64,000 nucleotides of DNA from Fragum whitleyi (GCA_948146395.1 OX411545.1:17976026-18040025); one strand, 5' to 3'; positions 1-12,141 are shown, numbered from the stretch's first letter. Notes: a model not told the origin generated them from the letters alone. Program-made: numbers and translations.

Positions 1-2200
1 GTCTCATTTTTTAAGTAGAAATGCCCAAGAGTGATAATGGACGGTCACCTTTGGCTTTCAAGGAATACGATCGTTGCAATTCCTTAAAACATCTTTGTTT
101 ACATGTTTTGTTGTTGTAAAAAAAGGCTGCCATGTTTCCTTGAAAATAAACACGTGTCTTTCACCGCCGAAATATCTTTCCCACAGGCATTTTAGCCAAA
201 AGTAAGCCTCGTTGATTGTACTCTGGATATTCCAGTTGACGTCTGCAAGTTTTTGTCCCAAATGCATCGGTACATTTTTCAAATGGATGCAAATGCGAAA
301 GTGCAATGTGGAACTCTGTTTTCAGCTATAAAAGCATTCTTTGCAAATTTTTTTTATCAAAAACATCTTCATTTCCCCTTTTTAATACATTTTATAACAT
401 ATTCAGTTGACTTTGCATAAAGAAAAGCCTTAATTTTGCATATAAAATTTTGGCCAAAAATACAAATGGCCTCCATTTATATTTGCGGCGAACCCTTAAG
501 TGCGCAGGGTTAGCCGACAGCACTGTACTTGGTAACGAAACTGCCTCAGCAATATCTGCCTATTTGTCATTGTATGTGAGGCCATCCGAGATAATCGTTA
601 CGGTAAATCTTCGAAACGAACATCTATTTAACTGTGTGGTACGATATTTAACTAGAAAACTTCTTTAAAAACTTATTATTAGCTGAAATGTGGTAACAAA
701 AACGTTTGCCTTTGCTCTTTAGCAAAAATGGAGGTGAGTGACGTCACACTTAGACTTGGAGTTTTTCTAAACGATCTAGTAGACTGGAAGATACCATGGA
801 AACAACGAGGACTATTAACTAGTAATAGTCCCTATTATTTTTTAAGTACATTACATTATTTTATTGCGCACTGTGCTTTTTCAGCAATCCAAGACAAACA
901 CGATTAAAGCCGATTGATATTTAGATTACTTCTAATCGATATCTTTAAATTTATAAAGTTCGAGTGATGTTCCAAATGGGGTTGGTGCATTAGATCATGA
1001 GGAAAATTTATATGTACACGTAGAACGACCCGCTATTTCATCCTGCAATGTGTAGATGTTGTCAGGTGACATTCAATTGCTTGCATCGTTTTCAATTTAC
1101 GAGCCTTGTTGCACTCACGCAAATTTCCCTTGTTGGTTGTTCATGGATTCACTTACACTGCGTTGATATTTAGATAGGTCATATTGTTCCAAGAAACAAA
1201 CGATGATATGGATGTTTCTGCATGTACATGTACCATTGATTGATTCTCTTAATCTAATTCATGTTGTTAATAGTTCTGCTTTGATGATAGGCATAGCGAA
1301 GATCAGTCTGCACTTATCACTTTCGACGTTTGATAATATACACATAGCCTATTAGCCATAGTTCACTAGCTGTCAAATTATAAATTGTGTTTTTGTGTTC
1401 CATTGCTCACCAGTTCCGCAATATTTAAGAGATGGAGCGGGTTTTTGTTGATTTCATGGAGGATTGAAACTAAAAAACCTAATCACACTGTATGAATAAG
1501 AGAAACTGTGCCTATCACCAACAGCTAAAAAATCAAAGCAGAGTTAAGTTTCTTGTGTACTACACTTCTCCTGAAAGAGAGTTATAAAACTAATTTAGAG
1601 CTGATAGCTGGCGTACTATCAGATTTATCTACATAAAAGGGCTAGGTTCACGAACTATACATTTTGGCCCTGTAAAATCATGTTTTTTGATTAACAATTT
1701 GCCCGCTCTTGATCCACTTTTTTGATTTATATATTTGCCCATCTCTGAAATAACGTATAGAAAAATATTCAAATATATACAAATTTTTCAAAAATCAGCA
1801 ATCAAGTTTCCCTTTTTCAGCGAAAATGTCATTTTTCTGGGCAATTTCGTTGTTTAAGCAGCCGAAAAGATATGAAGCCCTTATTTCGACATCATCATAT
1901 TTTGCAAACAACTTCATAATTAAGTTATATTTCTCAAAAGATTATTATGGAAGTGTCGAAAATGGGGCTTCATTGTGAAATAAAACCAAATGTCAGCTGA
2001 TCCTAGCGTGCAAGAAGTAAAAATGCGTAGCTCTCTATGCCTGAAAATGCGTTTTAATTATAACTGACTAGTATTTTCGATTTATCGAGAGAGTTTTAAA
2101 CACAATGGGACATTGAGAAATATGGCATTTATAAATATTTTCTATTTATTAATGCAATTATTGAATTATTTCCAAAATAATTATGTGTTTTGTAAATAAG
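1..2200. other. No gene recognised; one dispersed repeat copy
   Basis: AT-rich sequence with no family I recognise. An 82-codon frame at 58-306 (minus) reads like possible protein but shows no convincing splice sites or homology, so it is not called. About 1380-1500 is a diverged reverse-complement relative of about 8970-9075 (shared GATTTCATGGAGG...GAAACTAAAAA pattern), so a dispersed repeat is present. A GATACCATGGAAAC sequence at 790-803 resembles the palindromes of the arrays at 5.9 and 32-33.5 kb. Confidence 0.5.
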
Positions 2201-2204
2201 AATC

Positions 2205-2440
2205 GAATGTGCCTTTCTACATGAAAGGGACGTCACTCGTGTATTTCCATAAATCCGAAACAAAGAAATGTCTTCCAGTTAAGGTTGTTTTTTTACATTA
2301 CACAGAACCAAAGTTATATAATGGGAACTGAAATAATAATAACTTAACAAAAATAATCAGGAGTTTTGTTGATAATGAACGAACGCGCCTTTCTACACTC
2401 TTGAAGGGACGTCACTCGTGATTTTTCCAAGAATCCGAAC
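2205..2440. repeat. Direct repeat pair, about 170 bp apart
   Basis: Two similar segments begin near 2205 and 2375. Both contain GCCTTTCTAC followed by AGGGACGTCACTCGTG and a later AATCCGAA...AAAGAAA stretch. They look like two units of a degenerate tandem repeat. No coding content seen. Confidence 0.6.
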
Positions 2441-2624
2441 CGAACAAAGAAAATAAACCAAAGGGTTTTGTGTTTATATTCTTCGTGGATCAGAAACAAG
2501 ATTTTATTGTCAGAATAAAGGATATACAATTTAAAGAAGAATAAATGGAATTTATTTTCAATCATTTTCTCTAAGAGTCATCATTTTTTATTTATATACA
2601 CATTTGTACTTGTTGACACCAATC

Positions 2625-2697
2625 GGAGGTATAGCGCAGTTGGTTAAACCGCAGTCTTCGGACTCAGTTAGTGGCGGTTAGAAACTCACTCACACCA
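2625..2697 (+). repeat. tRNA-like sequence (SINE head or tRNA pseudogene)
   Basis: TAGCGCAGTTGG at 2632-2643 is a perfect Pol III A-box-like sequence (TRGYNNARNNGG). About 45 bp later GGTTAGAAACTC is a decayed B box (expected GGTTCGANNCC), and the segment ends CACACCA. The D-arm and anticodon arm are recognisable but the T arm is damaged. It is therefore either a tRNA pseudogene or the promoter head of a SINE, not a functional tRNA. No body or tail of the (AATC)n SINE family follows. Confidence 0.5.
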
Positions 2698-4331
2698 ATA
2701 TTTTTTTTCTTCACATAGAATATATTTTTTGCTTTTATTTGCAATTCTCCCTTTTTTTGAAAGTCTATGCGTATTTTTAGAGTTATGAGAAAAGAGCCGA
2801 CTTATAAATCCCTTACGGATAACAATTGTCAAACATTTCGCGGACGCAATTATTATTGAACGCAGAGCAGATATAAGTATGGGAACTTGATCTCAAAAAG
2901 GCCTACTGACCGTCGTATTGAAACTGTGGAGTTTTTTTTTTTGTTTTTTTTCTTCGCGACTTTAGCCATAATATATTTTAATTAATGTGGGTAAAATGTA
3001 TATTTACAATTAAATTAGTATTTTTAATTTTAAAAGACTCAGGTATCATGAACGATGAGAAAGAAAGCACCATTAAGTTGACCGTGAAACATTTGAACCC
3101 GAAAATTATTTACAATGTCAATAATATTACACTTACCGTATTTATTCTTATAATTGCCCTGGCGTTTAATAAAATAGTCATGAATGACTAAGTTGAGAGT
3201 GGGCGATTACTGTAGAGGATTTCCCGTAAAGATATGTATATTCTACCATGTTCGAGAAAGAAGTTTTGACAATTCCCTTCATGTACGATGCCCGGAAAAG
3301 CTGTCGATTTCGGCAAGCAATTACGCCGAAGATCTTTCTTTTTTTAGTTGAGTCTGAACCTTTACAAATAGAGAAAGAAACCAATGCCAGAGGATCGTAT
3401 TTAAATGCCTATTTTTTTTACTAATTCTATTTTTTCAGACGGCCTAACACAGATTTCGGCGACGAAAACTGAAATCATTTGATTCATAAAAGAGTTTAGT
3501 AAACAATTCTCGAGTTTAAGAGTATTGTGTTATTCTTCATTATCACATTTTGTAAAACCCCGCAAATGGCTGTTCTGACTTAAAAAAGATCGTAAATACA
3601 ACTAACTCAATCGGTCGCGCCTTTTGATTATTACAGATTGAGTACTGGTATATCTAAGTTGCGAACTGACATTGAAAAGATAAATTAAGTCGTAAGAAGA
3701 ATTAATGCGCATCTGTAATTGCCTACCTGCAGCGAAAATAAAAAGAACAGTCCGGTTTTCCTCAATTCTTTAATCCATAGTGTAGCCACAAAAGACGACT
3801 GTTGTATGAATTTATCCTAATAATTGAAAGGGTTTGACATCTCCTTGGACAAGTGTAGCGCGTGCAAGCTCCGAAAACGCTGCCAAAAATAGACGTCGGC
3901 GTCTTTGATCACCTGTTCAACCCCCGCGTGGAATAAACTGTTCCGCGTCCTTTACCTAATTGTGGGACTAAAATGCTAATTGTTTTATGCTTGCCTTTTT
4001 TAGTCAGATAGAAACTTTGATTCATTTTTGGATTATTGAAACAAAAAGTCATGAAATATCGGTAGTTTCTTTCATATAATTGTTTCTGAAAATAATCGTA
4101 TTATTTGATAAGAATATCATAATCATTTTGGACAAACGTAAATATCTCATTCGTTTTTCGTCAGTAGAAAGTCAGTCAATGCATATTCCGAACTTCAGTT
4201 AACCTCGTAAATGAATCTAATTTGATCAATCACCGTAATTTCGGTATTTTGTCGCAGGAATTTTATACTTTTTGTTGTAAAAACATGGGAATCTACATCA
4301 GAGCTGATGAAGCATTATATCCCAAATCCGG

Positions 4332-4405
4332 GGATGGGCGATTACAAGAGTTACCAACTTTTGGGAGGATGGGCGATTATTAGAATAAGGGCGATTATAA
4401 GAATA
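4332..4405. repeat. Degenerate GATGGGCGATTA tandem repeat
   Basis: GGGCGATTA occurs three times at irregular 15-40 bp spacing, each followed by an A/G-rich AGAGTT or AGAATAA tail. A related GTGGGCGATTAC lies at about 3199. This is a small degenerate repeat. Confidence 0.5.
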
Positions 4406-4997
4406 AATACGGTAGTTTGTGCGACATTGCATGCACCTTTATAAACCAAACATATGAGGTTGCGTACTTCAAAAGAAAAGATATGTAAAAAAATTGAATG
4501 AATGGAAATTCGGGAGCGGAACTGCCTTTAAAAAGCATCAGACAACTTTTTAAATGTATTCGCGCGCGATCTGGATTACATGACATGTACATGTAGATTT
4601 CCTTTGTTAGCTTTTTGGCGGGAAGCACGATATTTCGCAGTCAACATTAAAAATGTTTATGAATTCTCCGACTCTCATTCATTACTACGCCAATTGGGTT
4701 GATTAGAAAATGAAATATGCGGCTTTTTGCAGATACACTTCTATGATTGAGTGATTGAATGGTTAACGTCAATTCTCCCGTTGATTTATAATTGTACCCG
4801 CTTCCGAGAGTGTTTCACCCCCATGGTCGATTTTTTTCGAACGACGACGGCATGAAAATGGGCGTCACGATTATCTGAAACAGGGGAGAGGGGATAGACG
4901 ACTTACGTAATCAACATGATCATATCATTATCAGAAATGGTCAAAATATCCGGAAAATCCGTGTTAGACCGGTTAAATATTTATATCCGTAGCTCGG

Positions 4998-5044
4998 ATT
5001 TTTGAAAAAAAAAATAAAAATAAAAAAATAAAAATAAAAAAAAT
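4998..5044. repeat. A-rich simple repeat (AAAAAT)n
   Basis: About 45 bp of A runs interrupted by single T, low complexity. It could be the tail of a retroelement, but no element body was identified beside it. Confidence 0.7.
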
Positions 5045-5639
5045 ACAGGGTCGAGGGAAAACTGTAGGGTCAGTCGGTCGACCGTAAACGCCCCTATTTA
5101 GTGTCTAATCAGTGCTTGCCCTTTTTACGATTTTTCTTCTCAATATTTGTGGATAGCATAATTCAAGTTTTCAGGGCTGCAATATTTGATTTTACATATA
5201 TGGAAGATTATAGTCCTTACAACCACATACCACAAATAATGGTATTTTCGCATGTTCTCTAAAGAGCAGATTTAAAAACACAGAATTCAGGAGCCATGAA
5301 TGAAAATTAAGCTTTTGTTTATCACTCTATAAAATATCAATCAATCTTACTCTAAAAAGATCAAGTTTTACATTCTTAAATGCAAATTGAGACTGAATGT
5401 GAAAATATTATGCATTTTTTTCTTAAAGTTCGTGTTTTTCACATGATTGCTATACAGCGTTCATGGTGACGTCTTTTATTTAACTCCACTAAGATGACGT
5501 CACAAAGGGTAAAACGAACGAAAGTGGGGTTGAAGTATTTGATAATTACACTGGTTAAGCACATAGTTTATCAAATAATGATTTTCTGTAATTTTTCAAT
5601 AATCCACTGAAAAGCATTAAAGAAACAACAGTAACTCGA

Positions 5640-6240
5640 TACTAACACATCATGACGGGACGTCGTACGCGTAACGTTACTTATGGGCCAGACCATAAAG
5701 AAAATCAGCATCAATTTATTCAAAATCCAATCCACGGGCCCCTTATTCGCTCTATTTTTGAATAAGGCATATTTTATTCTGCAAAATGAGAAAAAAAAAA
5801 GAATTTTATTGTGAATGATCTCACTGCAGAGATCGTTATATGATCCACAGTTTGCAACTTTTACAACCTTAAAACGTGAAATTCCGTAACCATGGCAACA
5901 GTATTCTGTCTATGATCACACCAAACTCTTTAAATAACGTGTTTTCGCTCACAGATATTAAGATCACATTTGATTTTTGTACTTAAGTAGTTTAAATTAG
6001 GTTTTAAAGCATTAAATGGGGAAAATCCCAATTTTGAGGAAACATTTTGTAGTTGCCATGGCAACAACAATAATCAATTTTCACAGCTTTTGATATCAGG
6101 TTTCAACTATGAAACTTGAGCCGTCTCATTGCAGCTACTTTCGAATAATTATTTTACAGGGCCATTTTTGGCCATTCGTGAACCTTGTCCTTTATAGGGT
6201 TACTTTATGCAGAAGCTTACAAAATAACTGCGTACTCAAA
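5640..6240. repeat. Repeat with two X-box-like palindromes 166 bp apart
   Basis: GTAACCATGGCAAC at 5886-5899 and GTTGCCATGGCAAC at 6052-6065 start 166 bp apart. This is the same motif and spacing as the nine-copy array at 32154-33516, so this is probably a short relative of that repeat. Sequence at about 6190-6360 is also a diverged reverse relative of about 8700-8850. Confidence 0.55.
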
Positions 6241-6954
6241 TTTATTTTCATTAGGAAATAAAACCAATTTTCAGCCAATCAGAAAGCACGAATATTGATG
6301 GTTACAACAACTATCAAATTATTTCCGCATGTATAAATTAATTTTGAAAATTCATTGTCTGTTTTAATATCAGTCGGCTACTTAGCCCTGTCCATAAAAC
6401 TTTCAGTCATATCATCGGTCGTTAAACAAACAAAAAAATGTCGCTGAACGAATTTAAAACAAAAAGCAAAAAGAAAAAGTCCGAATTAAAAGGAAAAAAA
6501 ACATTCACAACACGAAACTGAACAATCGACTTCAAATAAGGTAGGCCTACTTTTTGGAAGAGGTAACATTTTTCTCCTTTCATTATTTAAAGATACATTT
6601 ACTGAGAACGCAGAAATGTACGTCTTGTGTAAATATCAAAGGTAGCGTATATCACCAAGGGCAATAGCAGATGTTACAGGAATTATGATACTGGCCAATG
6701 CAATGAAGATGAAACTAGTGTTATAATTTATCCATGGACTTCCGTGTAAGCTGCAAAATTGTGTTGCAAGGGTTGATTTTAGCCCTATACTTAACAACAA
6801 AAGAAACGTCGCTGTGGAACAATTTTATTTGTACACAAACTTTTGATGGACATACTTATTTTTTTTTTTTTTTAACTTTCAATGAAAAGTCATTTAGGAA
6901 TTTAAAACACAAATGATAGCAAAAGTTAAGCTAACGGCTATGTCGAGCTTCGAA

Positions 6955-7085
6955 ATAAAGGTACAGTTAGTTACATTGTGGAATTGACATTCATCTCAAT
7001 CAAAATCATTCCAAATCGCTCACTCAGCGTTCCATTCATTCATTACAATCTCTCATTCCAATCATTCAAAAACGTAATATGATAT
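6955..7085 (+). repeat. Half of a GTACAGTTAGTTAC foldback element
   Basis: GTACAGTTAGTTACATTGTG followed by CATTCA-rich sequence matches the left arm of the complete foldback element at 27353-27778. The matching right arm is not found nearby, so this is a solo arm or a truncated copy. Confidence 0.55.
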
Positions 7086-7315
7086 GTTAACAGGCAGGTG
7101 CTATCAGGTCAATATAGCTTCAATGTATGATAAAAAATAATAATTGTCTTCAGTATTTGCTTTGAGACTACCAACTTGAGTTTTTTAAAGCATCACTGAT
7201 TATTCAACATGCATTGTGAAAAGGTGAACCGTGTGTCGAAAGCACTGTTTAATATTCTGCATTTTTTCATGGCATTTTGTTTTTTTTTTCCACAACGTCA
7301 TCTTTTAAAATGAGC

Positions 7316-7562
7316 CAGTGTGTGACATTTCCAACAATATGTCATGTCGTGAGTTGCAAGCATTGAGCGACCTGGACATCCACACAGTGCTGAAAGAAAA
7401 TTGCCCGTCTATCTAAAGATACTTATAGACCTTATCTATCTATAGATCGCAAAGTGAAGATTCTGGTCAGACTGTGCGGCTGCACAGGCTGGCCAGAACC
7501 TTTGCATTGCGCACATTCGAAATTGTTGGAAATGTCACGCACAGGCTCAAATGTGTGTGACG
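7316..7562. mobile_element. MITE, GTGACATTTCCAACAAT family
   Basis: Inverted termini: GTGACATTTCCAACAAT on the left, and ATTGTTGGAAATGTCACGC with ACAGGCTCA on the right. The middle contains a paired GACTGTGCGGCTGCACAG segment, so the element folds back. It has no coding capacity. Relatives are at 12555-12777, 24517-24766, 29404-29918 and 43930-44240. Confidence 0.65.
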
Positions 7563-7667
7563 CCGTCACGTCATATTAAGTCACGTGCGAGATAACGCGC
7601 TTTCATTAATGAGCCCTTATTTTTCCCGAGGTCTATTTTGTAATAATAATTCATGACACAGAATTAT

Positions 7668-7962
7668 GGAATAATTTCAGTGGTTAGTGTTTCGTTTTGT
7701 CTGTTGTCGAACTGTCAATCTTGAGGTCCCGGGTTCGATCTCCGACGGCAGCACTCATTCTTTCCGACTTTTTGTCTCTAACCGATTGGTTGATAATCGT
7801 AGACCTATGTGTGATAGCAGCTGGAGGCTAGGAAAGGTTGTGATGGTTGTACTGGTGAAAAATAACACTGAGGTATCCAATGTAAGGTGCTCAATCCGCC
7901 GCGATATAACTGAAAAAAATATTGAAAGCGCCGTTAAATTCCATTCAATCAATCAATCAATT
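7668..7962 (+). mobile_element. tRNA-derived SINE, full-length copy with (AATC)n tail
   Basis: The A-box region is CAGTGGTTAGTGTTTCG near 7679. GGTTCGATCTC at 7732-7742 is a good B box. The body then runs through TCCGACGGCAGCACTCATTC, a conserved TAGACCTATGTGTGATAGCAGC block and GCCGCGATATAAC, and the copy ends in an (AATC)n tail at 7946-7962. The same body recurs on the minus strand at 8005, 42186, 47131, 51822, 52765, 53670, 53953 and 56947. A minus-strand remnant of the head end is at 19389. This copy fits a Pol III-transcribed SINE that depends on a LINE for mobility. Confidence 0.75.
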
Positions 7963-8004
7963 GTTTTGTCGGTTTGAACTTTGTTTAGTGGCACTATTTT
8001 AATA

Positions 8005-8250
8005 TCAAATCGCAAAGGCTTGAGCACCTTACAGTGGATTCCTGGTAATTCTCACACCAGTACCACTTGGTACCCCATCGATTATTAGCTTCCAGATGCT
8101 ATCCCACATGGTCTACTATTATCCATCTTTTTGTGGGAGGCAAATGAACAGAAAGGATTGGTGTCTTAGTCGGGGATCTTACCCGGAACCTTAATATTGA
8201 TAGTCCAGGGTCCTACTTTATGCGCTTATGCGTAGGTCAAATGTTCATGA
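8005..8250 (-). mobile_element. SINE, diverged minus-strand copy
   Basis: Reads as the reverse complement of the SINE at 7668-7962: TTGAGCACCTTACAGTGGAT, the TCTCACACCAGTACCAC block, then TTGATAGTCCAGGGTCC at the tRNA-head end. The (AATC)n tail is lost. The left boundary of the large tandem duplication (about 8098) falls inside it, because copy B (19389-19515) contains only its tRNA-proximal part. Confidence 0.6.
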
Positions 8251-8300
8251 AGAGCGGTCGTATTCTACATAGGGTAAAATAAAAGTACGTGTATTCTTAA

Positions 8301-8457
8301 GGTAGTAGAACCGTAAAAGTTCCGCAACATTTCGGACCACATGTTATCTCACAATGTTAACCGAGGTTTCCTAATGAACATCATTAGGAAACCTCGGTTA
8401 ATATTGTTAAAGTCCATTACTCCCGAAACGTTGCGGAACTATTACGGGTCCACTACC
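8301..8457. mobile_element. MITE with TTAA target duplication (copy A only)
   Basis: 157 bp between two TTAA tetranucleotides (8297-8300 and 8458-8461). Termini are GGTAGTAGAACCGT and its inverse ACGGGTCCACTACC. The inside is nearly a full palindrome around CCTAATGAACATCATTAGG. Copy B reads CATCCTTAAACTCAAGG at about 19560 with a single TTAA, so the empty site confirms both the boundaries and the TTAA duplication. A TTAA target suggests mobilisation by a piggyBac-type transposase; this is inference. Confidence 0.85.
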
Positions 8458-8919
8458 TTAAATTCAAGGAAATCAGACGATCATAAAATGCGAATCCCCG
8501 GATCGCTCTATAAGCTAACCAATTAATTATAATAATGCAATTATGGAGAAAAATTCCCAGTCATTAATTATTGTTATCTACAGAGAAATTCATAACTAAT
8601 CCGAATAAATTGGATTGAACCTTCTACACGTCTGAATAAACGGCAATTTTTATTATCTCACCAGAAATTCCCATGTCATGAAAAATAAGTTGAACAACTT
8701 GATGCCGTGCCTCGCAATATACGCTATAATAATTCAATTTTAATTGTGTCAATCAATCTTCATGCCTTCTGATTAGCTGAAAAGTTGGTTTTATTCAGAA
8801 TGAAAATAATTTTGAGTACACAACTGTTTTGTTACCTTACACAAAAAGTAGTCTCAACTGACAATTCTTTACATTTTTGCTTCATTGTATTAAATTATAT
8901 GATATGAAGATAATATTTG

Positions 8920-9075
8920 ATGATTTCATAGAGGTATTGAACTAAAAACCAAATGAAACTCATGTATTAATCCGCTTCGCGTGTTCATACAGTATGATTA
9001 AGTTTTTAGTTTCACACCTCAATGAAATCGACAAATAATCTCTTCATTCCTTAAGCGTAAAACAAAAATACAATT
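8920..9075. repeat. Imperfect foldback arms, also in copy B (20010-20165)
   Basis: Left arm GATTTCATAGAGGT...GAACTAAAAA and right arm TTTTTAGTTTCACACC...GAAATCGAC are inverted around CCGCTTCGCGTGTTC. The same structure is at the equivalent place in copy B, so it predates the duplication. A reverse relative lies near 1380-1500. Confidence 0.5.
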
Positions 9076-10090
9076 TCTGTGTTCTACGGTAACGGCTGAT
9101 TTAAATTCTATTTTTGCTCGAATTAATTTGGTATTTAATGACTATTCATTCAATTTCGTCTTGTATTTGCTTTTCAACGAGAGTAGTTTCAATTCGAAAG
9201 AACAGACAGTGTGGGAAACGAAGTTGTTTCTAATAAGCAGAAACTCCGTCGAATCTTTATAATTGATAGTAAAAGCCGTATTTTTAGAAGCAATCAATGT
9301 CTGAAGAAGGGGTAAAAGACAGTAATTGTATTCTTGAAATGTTTCAATCAATCAAACGAGAGTCCTTAATCACGTCACGTGGGTGCTCAAACAAGTTAAG
9401 AAAGCACCACAAAACGCCGTTTGTGCACTTATAATGAACGCTCTCCGGGTAAAGGAGAATTTAACCCAGATTTTCGGATTTACTTGGATAAATGACATTT
9501 TAGTACTCTTGATATATTTCGACATGTTTAAATTAAGTTTAGTGTTTGTCGTTTGCCTTTTGAGTCTATTACAAGAATTCTTTCTAGAATTTCCTAATAT
9601 ACAAAAGAAAGTACAGGTAGCTTTAATATTGCCACACTGGGATGTTTAATGACTATCACCCTCATTTTCGTACACAACACACTTCAAAATGTGATAAATG
9701 ATACTAAGTATACTTCGTACATATAAAAGCGCAGAGGTGAAAGTGCTTCCGATATCTTCGTTCGTAAACTGCAGACTAACAAATGAAAGACAATTTTAGG
9801 GTCTTGAGTCCTTGTACAACCGATTTGAGCATGAAACGCCGTACAATAGTTAAAGTTTCGTCATCTTAAAACTACAATTAAGAATCTCGAGATATTGACT
9901 GGTCGAATGGTTTTTGAAATGACTATGTTATGAAATTGAAGGAGTAGGTTGAGTACGAATTTAGAGGGAGGTAATCCAATATCGCTAATTTTGTTCAGGC
10001 TAAAAAATGCATATAAGTACTATAAATAGCTTCATTTTATCAAGAACCTATCAGACGCTTACGGTTTCAATCTTTTGAGTGAGTGTTTGA
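9076..10090. other. Duplication unit A, no gene recognised
   Basis: Aligns with about 20166-20990 of copy B at visibly lower identity than the stretch right of 10737. The 88-codon frame at 9383-9649 is not preserved in copy B, which has a TTAA MITE inserted at the corresponding place, so I do not call it. Confidence 0.5.
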
Positions 10091-10189
10091 AATGAATGAA
10101 TGAATGAATGAATGAATGAATGAATGAATGAATGAATGAATGAATGAATGAATGAATGAATGAATGAATGAATGAATGAATGAATGAAT
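10091..10189. repeat. (AATG)n microsatellite, about 24 units
   Basis: Uninterrupted AATG/TGAA tetranucleotide array. Copy B has no such expansion at the matching place (near 20990), so it expanded after the duplication or was lost from B. Its translation gives a repetitive Ser-Phe-Ile-His frame on the minus strand, which is an artefact. Confidence 0.95.
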
Positions 10190-11464
10190 TGGATTGGTTT
10201 TGATCGAGATTAATATCAATTTTTCGAAGTTGTTAACTGTTCCGTAAAACTCTTCTTTGGAGTATTTTGTTAATTTCTTCTTTTTGTTCTTCAAATACTG
10301 CATGTGGATCACAGGCCATTGTTTCATTATCCATTTGTTTTAATCTAATATGCTAAAATCAACTTCATGATAGAAAATCAATTAAGAGATATATATAACG
10401 TGGTTTAAGGTGGATAAAATAAACAGGTGAATGGTGTTGGTTTCTATGTTCTAAAATTTACTCCTGAATATTTACGTGTAACAAAACTAAAATATTTGAC
10501 ATTTCTATAATTCAATAATGCTATTTCATACGATGTGATGAATATTTTATTTTTTTTAAAAAATAAAAGAAACAACACATTCTTCAGTGATTAAAAGAAA
10601 GGTTTGGCGATATACGTACTTGTTCATTTCCTTTGAAACGTTATACGAAGAAGGAAAATATGTTTCGAACTCTGTCATTTTTTCGTCGTGAATTAAAAAA
10701 AAAGACTTGTGTCCCGCGCTTTCACCCGGACCTTTGTGAAATAAACTCTGAAACACGCTAGTATTTTCGTTACACCATCTTCTCTAATCTTCTTAATTCG
10801 ACCGAGTCCTCAAGTACGCCCGTGTGTTTTGTTCTATCTAATTATCAAAGTAATTTGTCATCTTGGCTATCATAGGGCAATTTCTGTCGTCCCGTAACTT
10901 AATTTTCAAAATCATATCACGTGCAATTTATGGCGGTTTTCTGAGACAAAACGCTGCTTAAGAAAGATACACTATTCGAGAAGCACCAAATCTAAAAACA
11001 AGTCTAGGAAGCACCATATCTAAAAACACTTCCAGGCGTTTTCAAATGAAAGCAATTCACCAATGGTCGAAAAATAACGGCTTGCTCTATATATTGTCTT
11101 TTTGTGACATTTGCGTTTAAGGTTAATAACCTTTGAGCAGTAAATATGTTTTAAAACTGAATCGTTGTTTATTTAAATCGGGCTTTTTTTTTTCTTACAT
11201 TTTTGACGAAACCATGACTCAATGAATGAATCTGCAACAACTTTGATATGTGTAAATTCCATAAAAAATCAGTAAGAAAATGCTTCAAAATGCATACGAG
11301 GCACAATAGTATTTTTAAATCCTTCTCATAGAAATAGATGTACTTTCTCTGGAAGATTCTATAATTTATAATTATATGACACTACGTTTATAACGCTTTA
11401 GGCAATCGCAATTATACGAGATCAAAATTGCGTTGTCTTTTGCTCTCGGTGCAAAAACGTTTAA

Positions 11465-11610
11465 GGTATTGGAATTGTAATAGTTCCGCAATATTTTCGA
11501 AGTAATTAGCTTTAACAGTGTTAACCAAGGTTTCCTTATGATTTTCATCAGGAAACTTTGGTCAACATTGTTAAAGACAATGATTTCTGAATTGTTGCGG
11601 AACGATTGCC
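11465..11610. mobile_element. Older TTAA MITE shared by both duplication copies (A)
   Basis: Flanked by TTAA at 11461-11464 and 11611-11614. Termini GGTATTGGAATTGTAA and TTGCGGAACGATTGCC are related to the MITEs at 8301 and 20620, with the same inner GTTAACCAAGGTTTCC palindrome. Its partner in copy B is 22468-22614, so this insertion predates the tandem duplication. Confidence 0.75.
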
Positions 11611-11999
11611 TTAAAACTTAAAGATTGTACCCCGCTTTGCAAGTAAGCACATGTGCAAAGCGGTGTACCATTTCTCAAATGTTTCGCATTTTCATCTTTG
11701 ACGCAGGCAACCTGCACTTGTCCAAATTCATAAATCCAGGAGACCAGGACGGTGATGAATTGTGAATTCCCACAATGTACCTCTAGCCAGCCAATTAATT
11801 ATTATAATAAGATTATATAAGGAAGTTTTTACCATTCCTCTCACTTGGGAAAGATGGAACACGTTTTGATTTACTATCACCTTAAAGTTGCGGTTCTCAA
11901 CTGGAATTTTAGTTCGTAAAATATATATATATATACGCACATACGCACACAGTAAATGCTTTCCTTTTTTTAAACCCTTACTTAAGATAATTTCGAGTT

Positions 12000-12141
12000 G
12001 ACCGAGATTTATTCAAGAGCATCATTCAAACAAATTTCAAGACTGAGAAAAAAATGAGCTCTGACGACTCATATTGCACGAGGGACGAGGGACGACGGAC
12101 ATCATACAACCACAAAAGTTCAATTTGAGCATCCCTGCTCA
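12000..12141 (+). repeat. 3' fragment of a tandem-core (Helitron-like) element
   Basis: GACGACGGACATCATACAAC...AAAGTTCAATTTGAGCATCCCTGCTCA matches the ends at 57600-57686 and 57720-57806: a GGAC-rich stretch, then a TGAGC...GCTCA hairpin. It breaks where the GGGCCC MITE starts. Copy B carries the same arrangement at about 23960-24107. Confidence 0.5.

Larger units (their letters stand above)
2700..5640. other. Intergenic stretch without recognised gene
   Basis: No convincing exon or transposon seen. It holds a short degenerate GGGCGATTA repeat (4332-4405) and an A-rich simple repeat (4998-5044). The short frames at 2985-3191, 3178-3384 and 4395-4628 have no recognisable domain or splice context. 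Confidence 0.5.

Noticed and set aside
58..306. 82-codon minus-strand frame that reads fairly protein-like
   Set aside because: No recognisable domain, no clear splice sites around it and no partner exon. Left unannotated.
2625..2697. Functional tRNA gene
   Set aside because: The B box is broken and the T arm does not fold. Treated as a tRNA pseudogene or SINE head.
10067..10327. 86-codon minus-strand frame with Ser-Phe-Ile-His repeats
   Set aside because: It is the translation of the AATG microsatellite. It is absent from the homologous place in copy B and has no gene context.
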